Shown here one piece after another: positions 18,027 through 28,095 of a DNA stretch of 64,000 bases. The position numbers and the translations under genes are program-made. The notes under the pieces are model-generated. The model ran no database searches and was not told the origin of the DNA. It saw only the letters and a list, made by a program, of their open reading frames with translations. Origin of the DNA: Rhodospirillales bacterium (GTDB lineage: Bacteria > Pseudomonadota > Alphaproteobacteria > Acetobacterales > Acetobacteraceae); assembly GCA_025352565.1 (NCBI GenBank), contig JANXTF010000087.1, forward strand, positions 1 through 64,000, given 5' to 3'. Positions within the stretch are counted from its first letter, which is position 1, and every line of letters begins with the position of its first letter.

Positions 18027-18925
18027 CTCCGTGCCACATTGACCTTATCGAGGGCTTGGCGGAGCCCACTGGCCAGTTTGGCCGCGTCGCCATTCGCCCA
18101 GAAATGCATGAAGAACAACCGCGGCTGATCGTCCAGCATGTGGTTGTGTATGGCCGTGACTTCGATCCCGTTCTCCCGCAACGCGCGCAGCACCGGATTC
18201 ACCTCTTTGGCCGTGAGCACGAAGTCGCCGGTGATGGCCGCCTTGCCGCCGCCGGTCGGCTGGAAATTGATCGCTTCGCCAGACCCCATGGCGACTGGCA
18301 CCTCCATATCGCCGTCCTTAACGAGTTCGGCCCGCCGGAGGCCAACCTGATAGACGCCGCCAGCGACGGTGCCCCTGGCGCCGAGCGTGCGATCGATCAT
18401 CGCGGTATCCAGATCGAGAGCGGGCGGTGGCGCGCCCGCGGCTGCCGGTGCCGGTGCGAGTGCCGCATTGACGAATGGCGTCTGGCTGAGAGCCAGGCCA
18501 TCATGCAGCGCCGCAGCCAGCTTGGCGCCGTTACCGTGCCCGAGGATGTGCATGTAGAACGTCGCGGGGCGCGCGCGGAGCAGATGGTTATGCAAGGCGG
18601 TGATCTCCACGCCGCCCTCCATCAGCTTTTTCATCACCGGATTGACCTCGTCTTCGGTCAGCACGAGATCGCCCATCACCATGGCCATCTCGCCCTGACC
18701 GCGGAAAGCCAGCCATGAGCCGAGGGCGAGTGTCGGCTTTATCTCAACGCCATCGAGCGTGACGTGCAGGTCGGTGCGGGGCAACCCGACGCGGTAAACC
18801 TCGCCCGGCAGCTCCGTGCCGGATTTGCCGAGCGCGTTTGCGACCTTGGTCCAATCTGCCGCCCCTGCCGGGAAGGCTGGCAGAGCAAGGCAGAGCGCCG
18901 CGACCGTGAGTGCCATCTTGTGCAT
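18023..18925 (-). CDS. Secreted protein with two DUF1259 domains
   Basis: A 300-residue exported protein with a signal peptide (MHKMALTVAALCLALPAFPAGAA). It has two copies of a DUF1259 (LppY/LpqO-like) domain of about 125 residues. Each copy has a YRVGLPR or YQVGLRR strand, a GD(L/F)VLT segment, E(V)NPV, and an ITALHNHLL or VTAIHNHML motif followed by FYMHI or LFFMHF. The repeated HNH could bind metal, which is inference. It is last in the chromate-resistance operon; a link to chromate is suggested only by position. Confidence 0.82.
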   Translation of the reverse strand: MHKMALTVAALCLALPAFPAGAADWTKVANALGKSGTELPGEVYRVGLPRTDLHVTLDGVEIKPTLALGSWLAFRGQGEMAMVMGDLVLTEDEVNPVMKKLMEGGVEITALHNHLLRARPATFYMHILGHGNGAKLAAALHDGLALSQTPFVNAALAPAPAAAGAPPPALDLDTAMIDRTLGARGTVAGGVYQVGLRRAELVKDGDMEVPVAMGSGEAINFQPTGGGKAAITGDFVLTAKEVNPVLRALRENGIEVTAIHNHMLDDQPRLFFMHFWANGDAAKLASGLRQALDKVNVARS

Positions 18926-18957
18926 CGTCGTTCTCCTGATTGGAACTTTCCCGTCGG

Positions 18958-19632
18958 CTATTTCAACGGCTTGATTTTGAGCTGCTCGAAATGCGTCACG
19001 CTATCGGCCTTGGTCCACAGAGCGACCCTGCCGGGACCGGCGAAGCTTTGGTGGCCAGCGAAGCTTTGGTCGGTTCGGGTAACCAGCAGCTTGCCGTTGA
19101 AAGAGGCTGACATTTGGTCTCCTTCGATGCGCAGGGCCAGGGTGTGCCACGCACCGGAAGAGACCTTCACCGTTGCGCTGGCGAGTTGCTGACGGTCGCC
19201 TTTCACCACGCGATACAGGCGCACATTATCCTCAAGGGCGTTGGCGCGGACGACATAGTAGTTGTCGGCGTCCCGCACCCGCACGGCGAGACCGCCGGCT
19301 CGGTCTCCTTCGCCTGAGATTGCCTTGAACCGAACGCTTGCCTCCAGGTCTTCGGCGTGGATCGGTTCATAGATCGCAAGCGGGAAGCGGTAATCCGTCG
19401 CATCGGTGTTCACCTGGGCGATGGCTTTGCCCTGACTGGCGGTCGGATCCTCGACCACCCGCCAGTCGCCGACCGCTCCTTTGCCTGTGCGTTCCGAAGT
19501 GAAGAACTCGCGCGGCAATGGCCCGACTTGATAGCGCGACAAATCGACTTCGCCGGTCACGCCTTGCGCCGCGGCTTCGGCCGAGATGAGCGAGGGCGCC
19601 AGCGTGGCCATGATGAGGACGCGCCTGCGCAT
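18958..19632 (-). CDS. Exported LamG-like (DUF1080-type) domain protein
   Basis: A 224-residue protein with a signal peptide (MRRRVLIMATLAPSLISAEAAAQ) and one concanavalin-like beta domain. WRVVEDPTASQGKAIAQVNTD, ASVRFKAISGEGDRAGGLAVRV, NYYVVRANALEDNVRLYRVVKG and WHTLALRIEGDQMSASFNGK follow the 3-keto-disaccharide hydrolase (DUF1080) pattern. Its ATG overlaps the chrA stop (TGATG). A short imperfect duplication (FAGHQSFAGPG) is visible near the C-terminus. The role in this operon is unknown. Confidence 0.72.
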   Translation of the reverse strand: MRRRVLIMATLAPSLISAEAAAQGVTGEVDLSRYQVGPLPREFFTSERTGKGAVGDWRVVEDPTASQGKAIAQVNTDATDYRFPLAIYEPIHAEDLEASVRFKAISGEGDRAGGLAVRVRDADNYYVVRANALEDNVRLYRVVKGDRQQLASATVKVSSGAWHTLALRIEGDQMSASFNGKLLVTRTDQSFAGHQSFAGPGRVALWTKADSVTHFEQLKIKPLK

Positions 19633-21053
19633 CAGACTATTCCCGCGAAGTGCAGGGCGATGCCGACCACCGAACAGGCCAGCAACGTCGGGATCATCCC
19701 CACCTTGAAGCGAAACACGGCGATGATGGCCGCCGCCGACAGCGCAAGCGCCCACGGATCGAGACTACCGATCACGGGTGCATCGAACCCCATGCCCATA
19801 GCGCGCATCGGGCGCGTCTCGCGGAACCAAGTGTGCAGGGCGAACCACACCGCGAGATTCAGGATGACACCGACGACCGCCGCCATAATGGCCGATAGCG
19901 CGCCGCTCAACGCCTTGTTGCCGCGCAGCCGCTCGATGAAGGGTGCGCCAAGGAATATCCAGAGGAAGCAGGGCGTGAAGGTGACCCAGGTGGTCAGCAA
20001 CCCGCCAAGCGTGCCGGCCAGCATTGGGGGCAATGCGCCGGGATCGCGATAGGCCGCCATGAAGCCCACAAACTGCGTCACCATGATCAACGGTCCTGGC
20101 GTGGTTTCCGCCATGCCCAGGCCGTCCAGCATCTCGCCTGGGCGTAGCCAGTGATAATGCTCGACCGCCTGCTGCGCCACGTAAGCGAGGACCGCATAAG
20201 CGCCGCCGAACGTGACGACCGCCATCTCGCTAAAGAAGATGGCGATTCGACCGAAGGTGCTCCCGGCTCCGAGCGTTGCGAGAATGAGGAGCACCGGCAC
20301 GAGCCAGAGCACCAGCCATACCGCGGCGGCGCGACGTGCTCCGCTGACGGTCACGCGCGCATGGACGGGCATTTCCTCACCCAACAGGCTGTCCGCTTCG
20401 GCTAAGCCCTTTGCGCCACTCCCATGACCGCCGCCGACTTGGAATAGCGGCGAGCCCGCGCGGGTGCCGAGCCAGCCGGTCAGGCCCGCCGCTAGAATGA
20501 TCAGCGGGAACGGCACACCGAGAAAAAAGATGCCGACGAATGCCGCGGCAGCGATGCCGATCATCAGCCGGTTCTTGAGCGCCCGGGAGCCGACGCGGAC
20601 CACCGCCTGAAGCACCACGGCCAGCACGGCGGATTTCAGCCCAAAAAACAGAGCTGCGATGGCGCCCACCTGGCCCCAGCCGGCATAGACGTAGCTTAGC
20701 GCCATGATGGCCAGCATGCCCGGCAGCACGAACAGAGTGCCGGCAACGATTCCGCCGCGCGTTCCGTGCATCAGCCAGCCGATATAGATGGCAAGCTGCT
20801 GAGCTTCAGGCCCAGGCAGGAGCGTGCAGTAGGACAGCGCATGCAGGAACCGCGCTTCGCCAATCCAGCGTTGCTCATCGACGACGATGCGGTGCATGAC
20901 CGCGATCTGCCCAGCCGGGCCGCCGAACGAAAGTGCCGCCACGCGCAACCAGACGCGGAACGCTTCGGCCGATGTGACCCCATGCCCGGCCGCACGGGAC
21001 AAGGCGACTGGAACTGCCGCTCCGGCGCCTTCCGGCAGCAAGGCGCCACTCAT
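19632..21053 (-). CDS. chrA: Chromate efflux transporter ChrA
   Basis: A 473-residue inner-membrane protein of the CHR family with two homologous halves. The first has LSFGGPAGQIAVMHR and LLPGPEAQQLAIYIGWLMHG; the second has VTFGGAYAVLAYVAQQ and TTPGPLIMVTQFVGFMAAYRD. Long-chain ChrA proteins expel chromate. The chosen ATG has GGAGG nine bases upstream and overlaps the upstream gene by ATGA. An N-terminal extension of 17 codons is possible but has no ribosome site. Base composition here is less GC-rich than in the housekeeping neighbours. Confidence 0.93.
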   Translation of the reverse strand: MSGALLPEGAGAAVPVALSRAAGHGVTSAEAFRVWLRVAALSFGGPAGQIAVMHRIVVDEQRWIGEARFLHALSYCTLLPGPEAQQLAIYIGWLMHGTRGGIVAGTLFVLPGMLAIMALSYVYAGWGQVGAIAALFFGLKSAVLAVVLQAVVRVGSRALKNRLMIGIAAAAFVGIFFLGVPFPLIILAAGLTGWLGTRAGSPLFQVGGGHGSGAKGLAEADSLLGEEMPVHARVTVSGARRAAAVWLVLWLVPVLLILATLGAGSTFGRIAIFFSEMAVVTFGGAYAVLAYVAQQAVEHYHWLRPGEMLDGLGMAETTPGPLIMVTQFVGFMAAYRDPGALPPMLAGTLGGLLTTWVTFTPCFLWIFLGAPFIERLRGNKALSGALSAIMAAVVGVILNLAVWFALHTWFRETRPMRAMGMGFDAPVIGSLDPWALALSAAAIIAVFRFKVGMIPTLLACSVVGIALHFAGIV

Positions 21054-21895
21054 GGCGATGGCCTCCTTCGCCCCAGGCCGCCCGGTGGAGCTGCCGCAGG
21101 CCAATTATGCGTTTCTTCGCTGGCGTCCCGACACCAGCGATAGAACGCGTCGTAAAGTTGGATTCCGGCATCGAGCTGGACTAGATCGTCAGCATGCATG
21201 CGCGAGAGCCCAAGCGATGCCGCGAGCAATCCAGGCGCTTCAGGTGCGAGATCGGGTCGTGCGGTGTCGGCACCGCGCACGATCAAAGCCAGGCGATCGA
21301 GTGCGGGCGTGTGCAAATCGAATTCATCGAGCATGGCATCGAACGTGCAGTCATCGCCGCGATGGGTCCAGAACACACCTTCGATGTCGAAGGGGGTCGC
21401 GCCAAAACGGTCGGCAACGGCCAACACCTCCGACGGTGTCACGAACAGAAATACGGCGGCGGGATCAATAAACCGACGGATGAGCCAGGGACAAGCGATG
21501 CGGTCCACCTTGGGCCGGGCGCGCGTAACCCAGATTGTGCGGCCTTCAGCGTCGCGCGGCGGCATCTTATCCAGGCGCACGAGCGGCAGCCCGGCATCTC
21601 GCCACCCCTCAAATCCCCCCTCCATGCTTTCGGCCGCCGCGCCTTCGTGACGCAACCAGGCCGCCGCACCCTGACTCAGTTTGAGCCCGCGCTGGCATAT
21701 GACGACAACGGAGTGACCCTTGTGATCAGGCGCCCACGAGGCAACCTGCCGGAAATCACGACGGACGGCGCCGGGCAGGCTGCGCGGGTCCACGTCGAAG
21801 TCTTCGTCGATGCGGACGTCGATGAGGGTCGGCCCGTCAGGCAGGCCAACAAGGCGGGAGAGCTGGGCAGACGTAAGAATGGTAGGTGAAGGCAT
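21050..21895 (-). CDS. chrB: Rhodanese-ChrB fusion, chromate resistance protein
   Basis: A 281-residue protein. Residues 1-110 form a rhodanese domain (TLIDVRIDEDFDVDPRSLPGA, loop VVICQRGLKLSQGAAAWLR with the active Cys). Residues 125-270 are the ChrB C-terminal domain (WVTRARPKVDRIACPWLIRRFIDP, THRGDDCTFDAMLDEFDL). AAAGGAG lies nine bases upstream of the ATG. The gene starts the operon that continues with chrA. The classical N-terminal ChrB regulator part is replaced by rhodanese, so the protein may reduce or handle chromate rather than regulate. Confidence 0.88.
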   Translation of the reverse strand: MPSPTILTSAQLSRLVGLPDGPTLIDVRIDEDFDVDPRSLPGAVRRDFRQVASWAPDHKGHSVVVICQRGLKLSQGAAAWLRHEGAAAESMEGGFEGWRDAGLPLVRLDKMPPRDAEGRTIWVTRARPKVDRIACPWLIRRFIDPAAVFLFVTPSEVLAVADRFGATPFDIEGVFWTHRGDDCTFDAMLDEFDLHTPALDRLALIVRGADTARPDLAPEAPGLLAASLGLSRMHADDLVQLDAGIQLYDAFYRWCRDASEETHNWPAAAPPGGLGRRRPSP

Positions 21896-22207
21896 GGCGT
21901 CCGCTCCTTTCTGAGGAGTTTTGGACGCGATACTTCGGCCTAAGCCTCACGGGGCTATCGCGCTATCCCCTTGCCGAGAGGATGACGACGGCAAGGGGGT
22001 GAAGTCAAGACCTGTGCCGCTGGCGAAGCGACGGACATCGACGCGAAGACCGACCCGGTCCCGCGCGTGGGCAACAAAAGGCCGGCTGTATGCGCCCGCC
22101 GCCGCCGATTCGAGGATCGCCTCCGCCGTGCTCTCCCAAGGCCTGCCCGGCCGCCGCATCGACGGCGCCGGCAAAACCACCGCCGGGAACATCTGGACCG
22201 TGGATCG
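21896..22207. other. Intergenic region with a hairpin
   Basis: About 310 bases between the chromate operon and the RidA gene. A perfect 10-bp stem lies at 21967-21976 (CCCCTTGCCG) and 21989-21998 (CGGCAAGGGG) with a 12-base loop, located 72-103 bases upstream of the chrB start. It could end transcription from the ridA side or act in the chrB leader. Short open frames here have no family resemblance or ribosome site. Confidence 0.45.
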
Positions 22208-22591
22208 TCAGGCGGCCCGGATACGCGCCGTCACCTCGATCTCGATCTTCATGCGCGCATCGGCCAGACCGGCCGCGATCATCGTCGCGGCAGGACGCAC
22301 ATCGCCGAAATACCGCCGCAGCACCGGCCAGCAGGGTGCGAAATCCGCGGCGTCCGGCAGGATGTAGCGCACGCGCACCACGTCGGCGAAACCGCTTCCC
22401 GCCTCCGCCAGCGCCGCCCCGATGTTGCCCATCGCCTGCTCGGCCTGCGCCGCGACGTTGTCCGAGATCGTCATGGTCCGGTAGTCGAAACCCGTCGTGC
22501 CCGACACGAACACCCAGTCGCCATCGACCACCGCGCGCGAATAGCCGATGCTGGCCTCGAACGGCGAGCCGGAATCGATCAGGCGGCGCAT
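22208..22591 (-). CDS. RidA family protein (reactive imine/enamine deaminase)
   Basis: A 127-residue Rid/YjgF-fold protein. GYSRAVVDGDWVFVSGTTGFD, QAEQAMGNIGAALAEAGSGFADVVRVRYIL and ARMKIEIEVTARI are family segments. Rid proteins hydrolyse reactive enamines or imines. This one has the later-subfamily ending EIEVTA rather than the strict RidA Arg signature. It follows the cytidine deaminase gene after seven bases. Confidence 0.88.
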   Translation of the reverse strand: MRRLIDSGSPFEASIGYSRAVVDGDWVFVSGTTGFDYRTMTISDNVAAQAEQAMGNIGAALAEAGSGFADVVRVRYILPDAADFAPCWPVLRRYFGDVRPAATMIAAGLADARMKIEIEVTARIRAA

Positions 22592-22598
22592 GGTCCGT

Positions 22599-23027
22599 TC
22601 ACCTTCGATAGGGCACCGGCAGCAGCGTGCGGATCGGCAGCTTTACCGGGCCGGGCAGGATCACCCAGGCATCCGGTGCATAATCCGTGATCAATTCGCG
22701 GCAGGCGCCACAGGGCGGCACGATCGCGATCTCGCGGAAATCCTCGTCCGGCTTGGGATGCCGCAGTGCCACCGCCGTGGCGATCGTGCCGTCGCCCTCC
22801 ATCACCGCCCGGCCGAACGCGATCGCCTCGGCGCAGATCGACAGCCTCCCCACCGTGGCGCCCAGATGCACCCCGGTCCAGATGCGGCCATCATGCCCGC
22901 GCAACGCCGCCGACACGGTATGCCAGAACGGACGGTAATGCCGCAGCAGAGCCGCCTCGGCCGCCGCGATCAGTTCCTGATCGGCGGCGTCAAGCGGGGC
23001 GGCATCGGTGTTGACGGAGTCGAGCAA
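22599..23027 (-). CDS. Cytidine deaminase-like protein
   Basis: A 142-residue zinc-dependent nucleoside deaminase fold. LSICAEAIAFGRAV provides the catalytic CxE motif and PPCGACRELITDY the two other zinc cysteines. Length and motif spacing fit the cytidine/blasticidin-S deaminase family. The exact substrate is uncertain. The gene lies downstream of recA on the same strand. Confidence 0.87.
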   Translation of the reverse strand: MLDSVNTDAAPLDAADQELIAAAEAALLRHYRPFWHTVSAALRGHDGRIWTGVHLGATVGRLSICAEAIAFGRAVMEGDGTIATAVALRHPKPDEDFREIAIVPPCGACRELITDYAPDAWVILPGPVKLPIRTLLPVPYRR

Positions 23028-23057
23028 GACCTGGCCGCCTGCCTCAGACCTGGCGGC

Positions 23058-24203
<1,146 letters not shown>

Positions 24204-24205
24204 GC

Positions 24206-25900
24206 TTACGCGTCGCCTCCCGAGTCTGTCACATCCGAAGCCTCAAGGGCAATCGCTCGCGGCCCACCCCTTAATGTTTTGTTCGTTATATGTTCGTCAA
24301 GGGCCGAATTGACGAACGAAGCAGAAACATCGATCGGCCCTGGCCCGTGGGCGAAGGGTTCCAGCGCGGTCGCAAGCTGCTCCAGCGTGTAGGGTTTGGC
24401 CAGGAACACCGCGCCGGCGCCGAGCCGGGCCATCTCCACCGCAAGCCCGCGGCCGCTGAATCCCGAGGTCAACACCACCGGCAGAGCGGGCGCGCCAAGC
24501 CGTTGCCGCACCGCGTGAGCGAGCACCCATCCGTTCATGTCGGGCAATGCGATGTCGGTCACCAGCACGGTCGGCCGGCCGGCACCGGGTCGCGAGGCGT
24601 CGGCCAAGGCCAGCGCCGCCTCGGCGGAAGCGGCCAGCAGCACACGCCAGCCGCCCCGCCGCAGCGTCAGATCCGCGAGCCTGGCCAGCGCAAGCTCGTC
24701 CTCGACCAGCAGCACCGTGCCGCGCCCGGCCCCAAAGGCGGGTGGCGGGGAGGATGCCGGGGCGGATGCCGGGGCCGCCAAAAGCGATTCGACAGCGCGG
24801 TCTGTCATGGCGGGCATGTTCAGGCATGGCAGATAAACCCGCATGCACGTCCCGCCGCCAGGCGCGCTGCGCACATCGAGAAACCCGCCGAACGCGCCGA
24901 CGATCTCGCGCACCGTCGAGAGCCCGAGCCCGTTGCCGCCCTGCTCGTGCCGCGTGGTGAAGAACGGTGCGAAGATGCGGGGCAGGATGTGGGCGGCAAT
25001 GCCGGTTCCGGTATCGGCCATCTCGGTCACCACATAGGGACCGGGCGGAATTCGGCCGCCAACCGCGTCCAGCGCCTGCTCCAGCACCCGCCTCTCGGTG
25101 CGGATCGACAGGGTGCCGCCATCCGGCATCGCGTCTCGCGCGTTGATCGCGAGATTCACCAGCACCTGGTCGAGCCGCGTCGGGTCGGCGCGCACCCGCG
25201 CGGCTCCGGCCCGAAGATCGAGCGCGAGACGGATCGCCCGGGGAAACAGCCGCCGCAACATGTCGGCGAGATCGGCGACGGCGGCATCCACGTCCAGCTC
25301 TCTCGGCGCTTCTTCCGCCGGGCGGCCGTACCCCAGCAGACGGCCGACAAGGGCCTTGCCCCGCATCGCGCTGCCGCGCAATTCGGCCAGCATATCCCGG
25401 CTCTCGGCATCGTCGCGGCACATGGCGCTCTGCTCCAGCATCCCGGCGGCGGCCAGCATGGCACCCACCAGATTGCTGAAATCATGCGCCACCGCCGCCG
25501 TGAGGTGGCCAAGGGAGTGGAGTTTCTGTCCATTCACGTCGCCCGACGCGGCTTGCCGCGCGGATGGCTGTCCCCGCAGGCGCAGCAGATGGCCGGTCAC
25601 CGCCCCGTCGGCATCGCGCATCGCGGTGGCTTCAAGGCCGATATCGAGACCGGTGCCATGGATCCGCAAACCGAGTACGGCGTCGGCTGCTTCGGCCAAC
25701 CCGGCCTTCAGCATGGCCCGGTACGGCAGGCCGACCAGCATGAGCGCCGGCCAGCCCTCGATCTGGTTCAGCGGCAACGCGGTCATCCGCGTCACGGCCT
25801 CGTTCGCGCGGACCACCCAGCCCTCGCCGTCCAGGATCAGCAGGCCGGTTTGCGTGTCCTGAAACAGCAGATCGGCCATCCCGTCCAACAAGGCGCTCAT
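24206..25900 (-). CDS. CckA-like hybrid histidine kinase without membrane segments
   Basis: A 564-residue hybrid kinase. A PAS domain spans about 5-110, the phospho-accepting His139 is in [12 protein letters not shown], the ATPase domain has [25 protein letters not shown] and [15 protein letters not shown], and a receiver domain spans about 394-510 with Asp449 in [11 protein letters not shown]. The AHDFxNL H-box, the place beside flhB and the nearby recA all resemble Caulobacter CckA, the start of the CckA-ChpT-CtrA relay. CckA of Caulobacter is longer and has N-terminal membrane helices, which are absent here. Its ATG overlaps the flhB stop. Confidence 0.8.
   Translation of the reverse strand: MSALLDGMADLLFQDTQTGLLILDGEGWVVRANEAVTRMTALPLNQIEGWPALMLVGLPYRAMLKAGLAEAADAVLGLRIHGTGLDIGLEATAMRDADGAVTGHLLRLRGQPSARQAASGDVNGQKLHSLGHLTAAVAHDFSNLVGAMLAAAGMLEQSAMCRDDAESRDMLAELRGSAMRGKALVGRLLGYGRPAEEAPRELDVDAAVADLADMLRRLFPRAIRLALDLRAGAARVRADPTRLDQVLVNLAINARDAMPDGGTLSIRTERRVLEQALDAVGGRIPPGPYVVTEMADTGTGIAAHILPRIFAPFFTTRHEQGGNGLGLSTVREIVGAFGGFLDVRSAPGGGTCMRVYLPCLNMPAMTDRAVESLLAAPASAPASSPPPAFGAGRGTVLLVEDELALARLADLTLRRGGWRVLLAASAEAALALADASRPGAGRPTVLVTDIALPDMNGWVLAHAVRQRLGAPALPVVLTSGFSGRGLAVEMARLGAGAVFLAKPYTLEQLATALEPFAHGPGPIDVSASFVNSALDEHITNKTLRGGPRAIALEASDVTDSGGDA
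24281..24295 (-). promoter_or_regulatory. LexA (SOS) box and promoter of recA
   Basis: On the minus strand GAAC-N7-GAAC (plus strand GTTC at 24281 and 24292), the direct-repeat LexA box of alphaproteobacteria. A -35 TTGACG at 24300-24295 followed by a 17-base spacer and an ACATTA -10 hexamer puts the box inside the promoter spacer. It lies 78-92 bases upstream of the recA start and inside the last codons of the cckA-like gene, so recA can be induced independently of the flagellar operon. Confidence 0.8.
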
Positions 25901-27006
25901 GGCGCGGCCGCCGGCGCGCGGGCGCGCGGGCTCCCGACAGGCGCGCGGGCGGGCGGCCTCCCGACAGGCGCGCGGTCGCGCAACCGCCAGACATAGGCAA
26001 TGATCTCGGCCACCGCCTTGAAGTGCTCGGCGGGGATTTCCGCGTCGATCTCGAGCGGGAACAGCGCCCGCGCCAGCGGCGGATTGGCGACCAGCGGCAC
26101 GCGATGCTCGGCCGCCACCGCGCGGATGCGGGCGGCCACCTCGTCGGCACCCTTGGCCACCACGCGCGGGGCGCCCGAACCGCCTTTGTCATAAGCCAGC
26201 GCCACCGCGTAATGCGTCGGGTTGGTAATGACCACGGTGGCGTTCGGCACCGCCGCCATCATGCGCCGGCGCGCGCGCTGGCGGCGCAGCTGCTTGATCC
26301 GGGCCTTCACCCGCGGGTTGCCGTCGCTCTCCTTGTGCTCGTCACGCACATCCTGATGACTCATCCGCAGCGAGCGCGCGTGCTTGAGGCGGCCGAGGAC
26401 GATGTCGATCAGCGCGATCGCCGCCTGCCCCGCGAGCAGCCCGAACACGATCCGCAGCATGCCCCGAAACGTGCCGTCGAGCAGATGCGTCGCATCCCAC
26501 TGCAACGAGACGATCAGTTTCGGTGCAAGGCCCGCAAGCCCGCTCCACAGCAGGCTTGCCACCAGCATCAGTTTCAACACGGACTTGCCGGTCTCCAGCA
26601 GCACGCCCGGCCCGAACACGCGCTTGAACCCGCGCGCCGGATTGAGCCGCGCGAGATCGGGCATCGCAGCCTGCAAATGCAGCAGGAAGCCGGTTTGCAG
26701 CAGGGTTGCCGCGGCCGTGGCAACCGCGACCGCGAGCACGATCGGCGCCGCCGTCCAGGCCATCGCGCGCGCGGCTTCCAGGATCGCCTGATGCGGATCG
26801 GCCCGATGCGCCCGCGCCAGAAAGCCGGCCAGCGTCGCGCCCAGGTCACGCGCCTGCATCGGCGTCATCGTCACCAGCGCCAACGTGCCCGCGCCAAGCG
26901 CCGCCAGCATCGTGGCATCGCGCGATTGCGGCGCGCGGCCCTCGTCGCGGGCCGCCTGCAGACGCTTCTGCGATGCGGCGAGCGTGCGGTCCTCGGCATC
27001 CGCCAT
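25897..27006 (-). CDS. flhB: Flagellar export apparatus switch protein FlhB
   Basis: A 369-residue inner-membrane component of the flagellar type III export gate. Four hydrophobic segments in the first 215 residues are followed by the cytoplasmic domain with the autocleavage motif NPTH (residues 262-265) in VVITNPTHYAVAL. RVKARIKQLRRQRARRRMM is the usual linker. GGAGG ten bases upstream supports the ATG at 27006. The last 25 residues are a Pro/Arg/Ala tail made by a 27-bp repeat and run into the cckA-like start. It is downstream of fliR. Confidence 0.95.
   Translation of the reverse strand: MADAEDRTLAASQKRLQAARDEGRAPQSRDATMLAALGAGTLALVTMTPMQARDLGATLAGFLARAHRADPHQAILEAARAMAWTAAPIVLAVAVATAAATLLQTGFLLHLQAAMPDLARLNPARGFKRVFGPGVLLETGKSVLKLMLVASLLWSGLAGLAPKLIVSLQWDATHLLDGTFRGMLRIVFGLLAGQAAIALIDIVLGRLKHARSLRMSHQDVRDEHKESDGNPRVKARIKQLRRQRARRRMMAAVPNATVVITNPTHYAVALAYDKGGSGAPRVVAKGADEVAARIRAVAAEHRVPLVANPPLARALFPLEIDAEIPAEHFKAVAEIIAYVWRLRDRAPVGRPPARAPVGSPRARAPAAAP
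25914..25975. repeat. 27-bp tandem repeat at the end of flhB
   Basis: Two full units (25914-25940 and 25941-25967) and one partial unit; each full unit starts GCGCGCGGGC and ends CTCCCGACAG. They encode the C-terminal tail APVGRPPARAPVGSPRARAP of FlhB. The repeat ends 13 bases from the cckA-like start codon. Confidence 0.8.
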
Positions 27007-27022
27007 GTCCGGCCGGCCTCCT

Positions 27023-27793
27023 TCAGCCGCCTGGAAGCAGCGCGAAGCCCGCGCGGGCACCCTGCAGCCAAACAGCGAGCATCGCCGAGCCGAGTACCGC
27101 GAGCAGCAGCACCCCGCCCAGGATCTGCCCCGGCATGGCCACGAAATACACCTGGAGCTGCGGCACCAGCCGGGTCAGCAATCCCAACGCGGCCTGCCAG
27201 ATCATGCCGCCCAGCACGAACGGCGCGGCCAGCCGTGCGACCAGCGCGAACGCGACGCCCAAAGCCGCGATCGCCTGCTCGCCGCTATCGGCCGCCGGCA
27301 GCAGCGTGCCCGGCGCGATCAGCCGGTAACTGCCCGCGAGCGCCGCGAGAGGCAGCGCGTGCAGCCCACTTGCGAGCAGCGCCACCGGAGCGGCCAGCGT
27401 CAGCGCCCGGCTGATGGCCGACGCCTGGTTGCCCATCACCGCATCCGGCTGCAACACGCTCGACCATCCGGCGAGGCTCGCGATCACCTGTCCCGCCATC
27501 GGCAGCGCCAGCACCAGCAGGCGCGTCAGCCAGCCAAACCACAGCCCGGTCACCACCTCGGCCACCACCATCAGGCCGGTGTCGACGCCGCCCGCTGGAA
27601 TCGCCGGCACCAGCGGCGCCACGCCGGGCAACAGCAACGCCGACAGCGCCACGGCGAACCCCGCGCGCAGCATCGCCGGCACCTCCGCCTCCCCGATCCC
27701 GGGCAGCATCATGCAGGCGCAACCGATGCGCGCCAGCATCAGCGCGAAGGCGAACGCCTGGTGCGGCAGATCGGCCAGCAAATCGGCGTCCAT
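27023..27793 (-). CDS. fliR: Flagellar export gate protein FliR
   Basis: A 256-residue polytopic membrane protein with about six hydrophobic helices. FALMLARIGCACMMLPGIGEAEVPAMLRAG, VVAEVVTGLWFGWLTRLL and LLTRLVPQLQVYFVAMPGQILGG are FliR signatures. It forms the export gate with FliP and FliQ. Three bases separate it from fliQ and 16 from flhB, so all belong to one operon. Confidence 0.93.
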   Translation of the reverse strand: MDADLLADLPHQAFAFALMLARIGCACMMLPGIGEAEVPAMLRAGFAVALSALLLPGVAPLVPAIPAGGVDTGLMVVAEVVTGLWFGWLTRLLVLALPMAGQVIASLAGWSSVLQPDAVMGNQASAISRALTLAAPVALLASGLHALPLAALAGSYRLIAPGTLLPAADSGEQAIAALGVAFALVARLAAPFVLGGMIWQAALGLLTRLVPQLQVYFVAMPGQILGGVLLLAVLGSAMLAVWLQGARAGFALLPGG

Positions 27794-27796
27794 CGC

Positions 27797-28069
27797 TCAG
27801 GAACCGCCCACGGCCACGAGCCGGTCGAACAGCACGTGGGTGAAGTCGGTCAGCGTGCTCGCCATGAACGAGCCCAGCAGCAGCAGCGCCGCACCGAGCG
27901 CCACGGCCTTCGGTGCGAACGCCAATGTCTGCTCGTTGATCTGGGTGACCGCCTGCAGCAGCGACATCACGAGGCCGACCGCGAGTGCCACCAGCAGCGG
28001 CGGCCCGCCCAGCTTCAGCACCACCATCATGCTTTCCCGCAGCAGCTGCCCGACATCGTTCTCGTTCAT
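27797..28069 (-). CDS. fliQ: Flagellar export gate protein FliQ
   Basis: A 90-residue membrane protein with two helices. The loop LLQAVTQINEQTLAFAPKAV is the FliQ signature. It is a subunit of the FliPQR export gate. It lies between fliE and fliR on the minus strand. Confidence 0.94.
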   Translation of the reverse strand: MNENDVGQLLRESMMVVLKLGGPPLLVALAVGLVMSLLQAVTQINEQTLAFAPKAVALGAALLLLGSFMASTLTDFTHVLFDRLVAVGGS

Positions 28070-28095
28070 GCCGCGTGCCCCCCCGCGCGCGGCAT

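Noticed and set aside
21947-22192. 81-codon minus-strand frame after the RidA gene
   Set aside because: No ribosome site, no recognisable family and a stem-loop inside; treated as intergenic.
24290-25996. Long plus-strand frame opposite the CckA-like gene
   Set aside because: Arg/Gln/Gly-rich shadow frame, no family resemblance.
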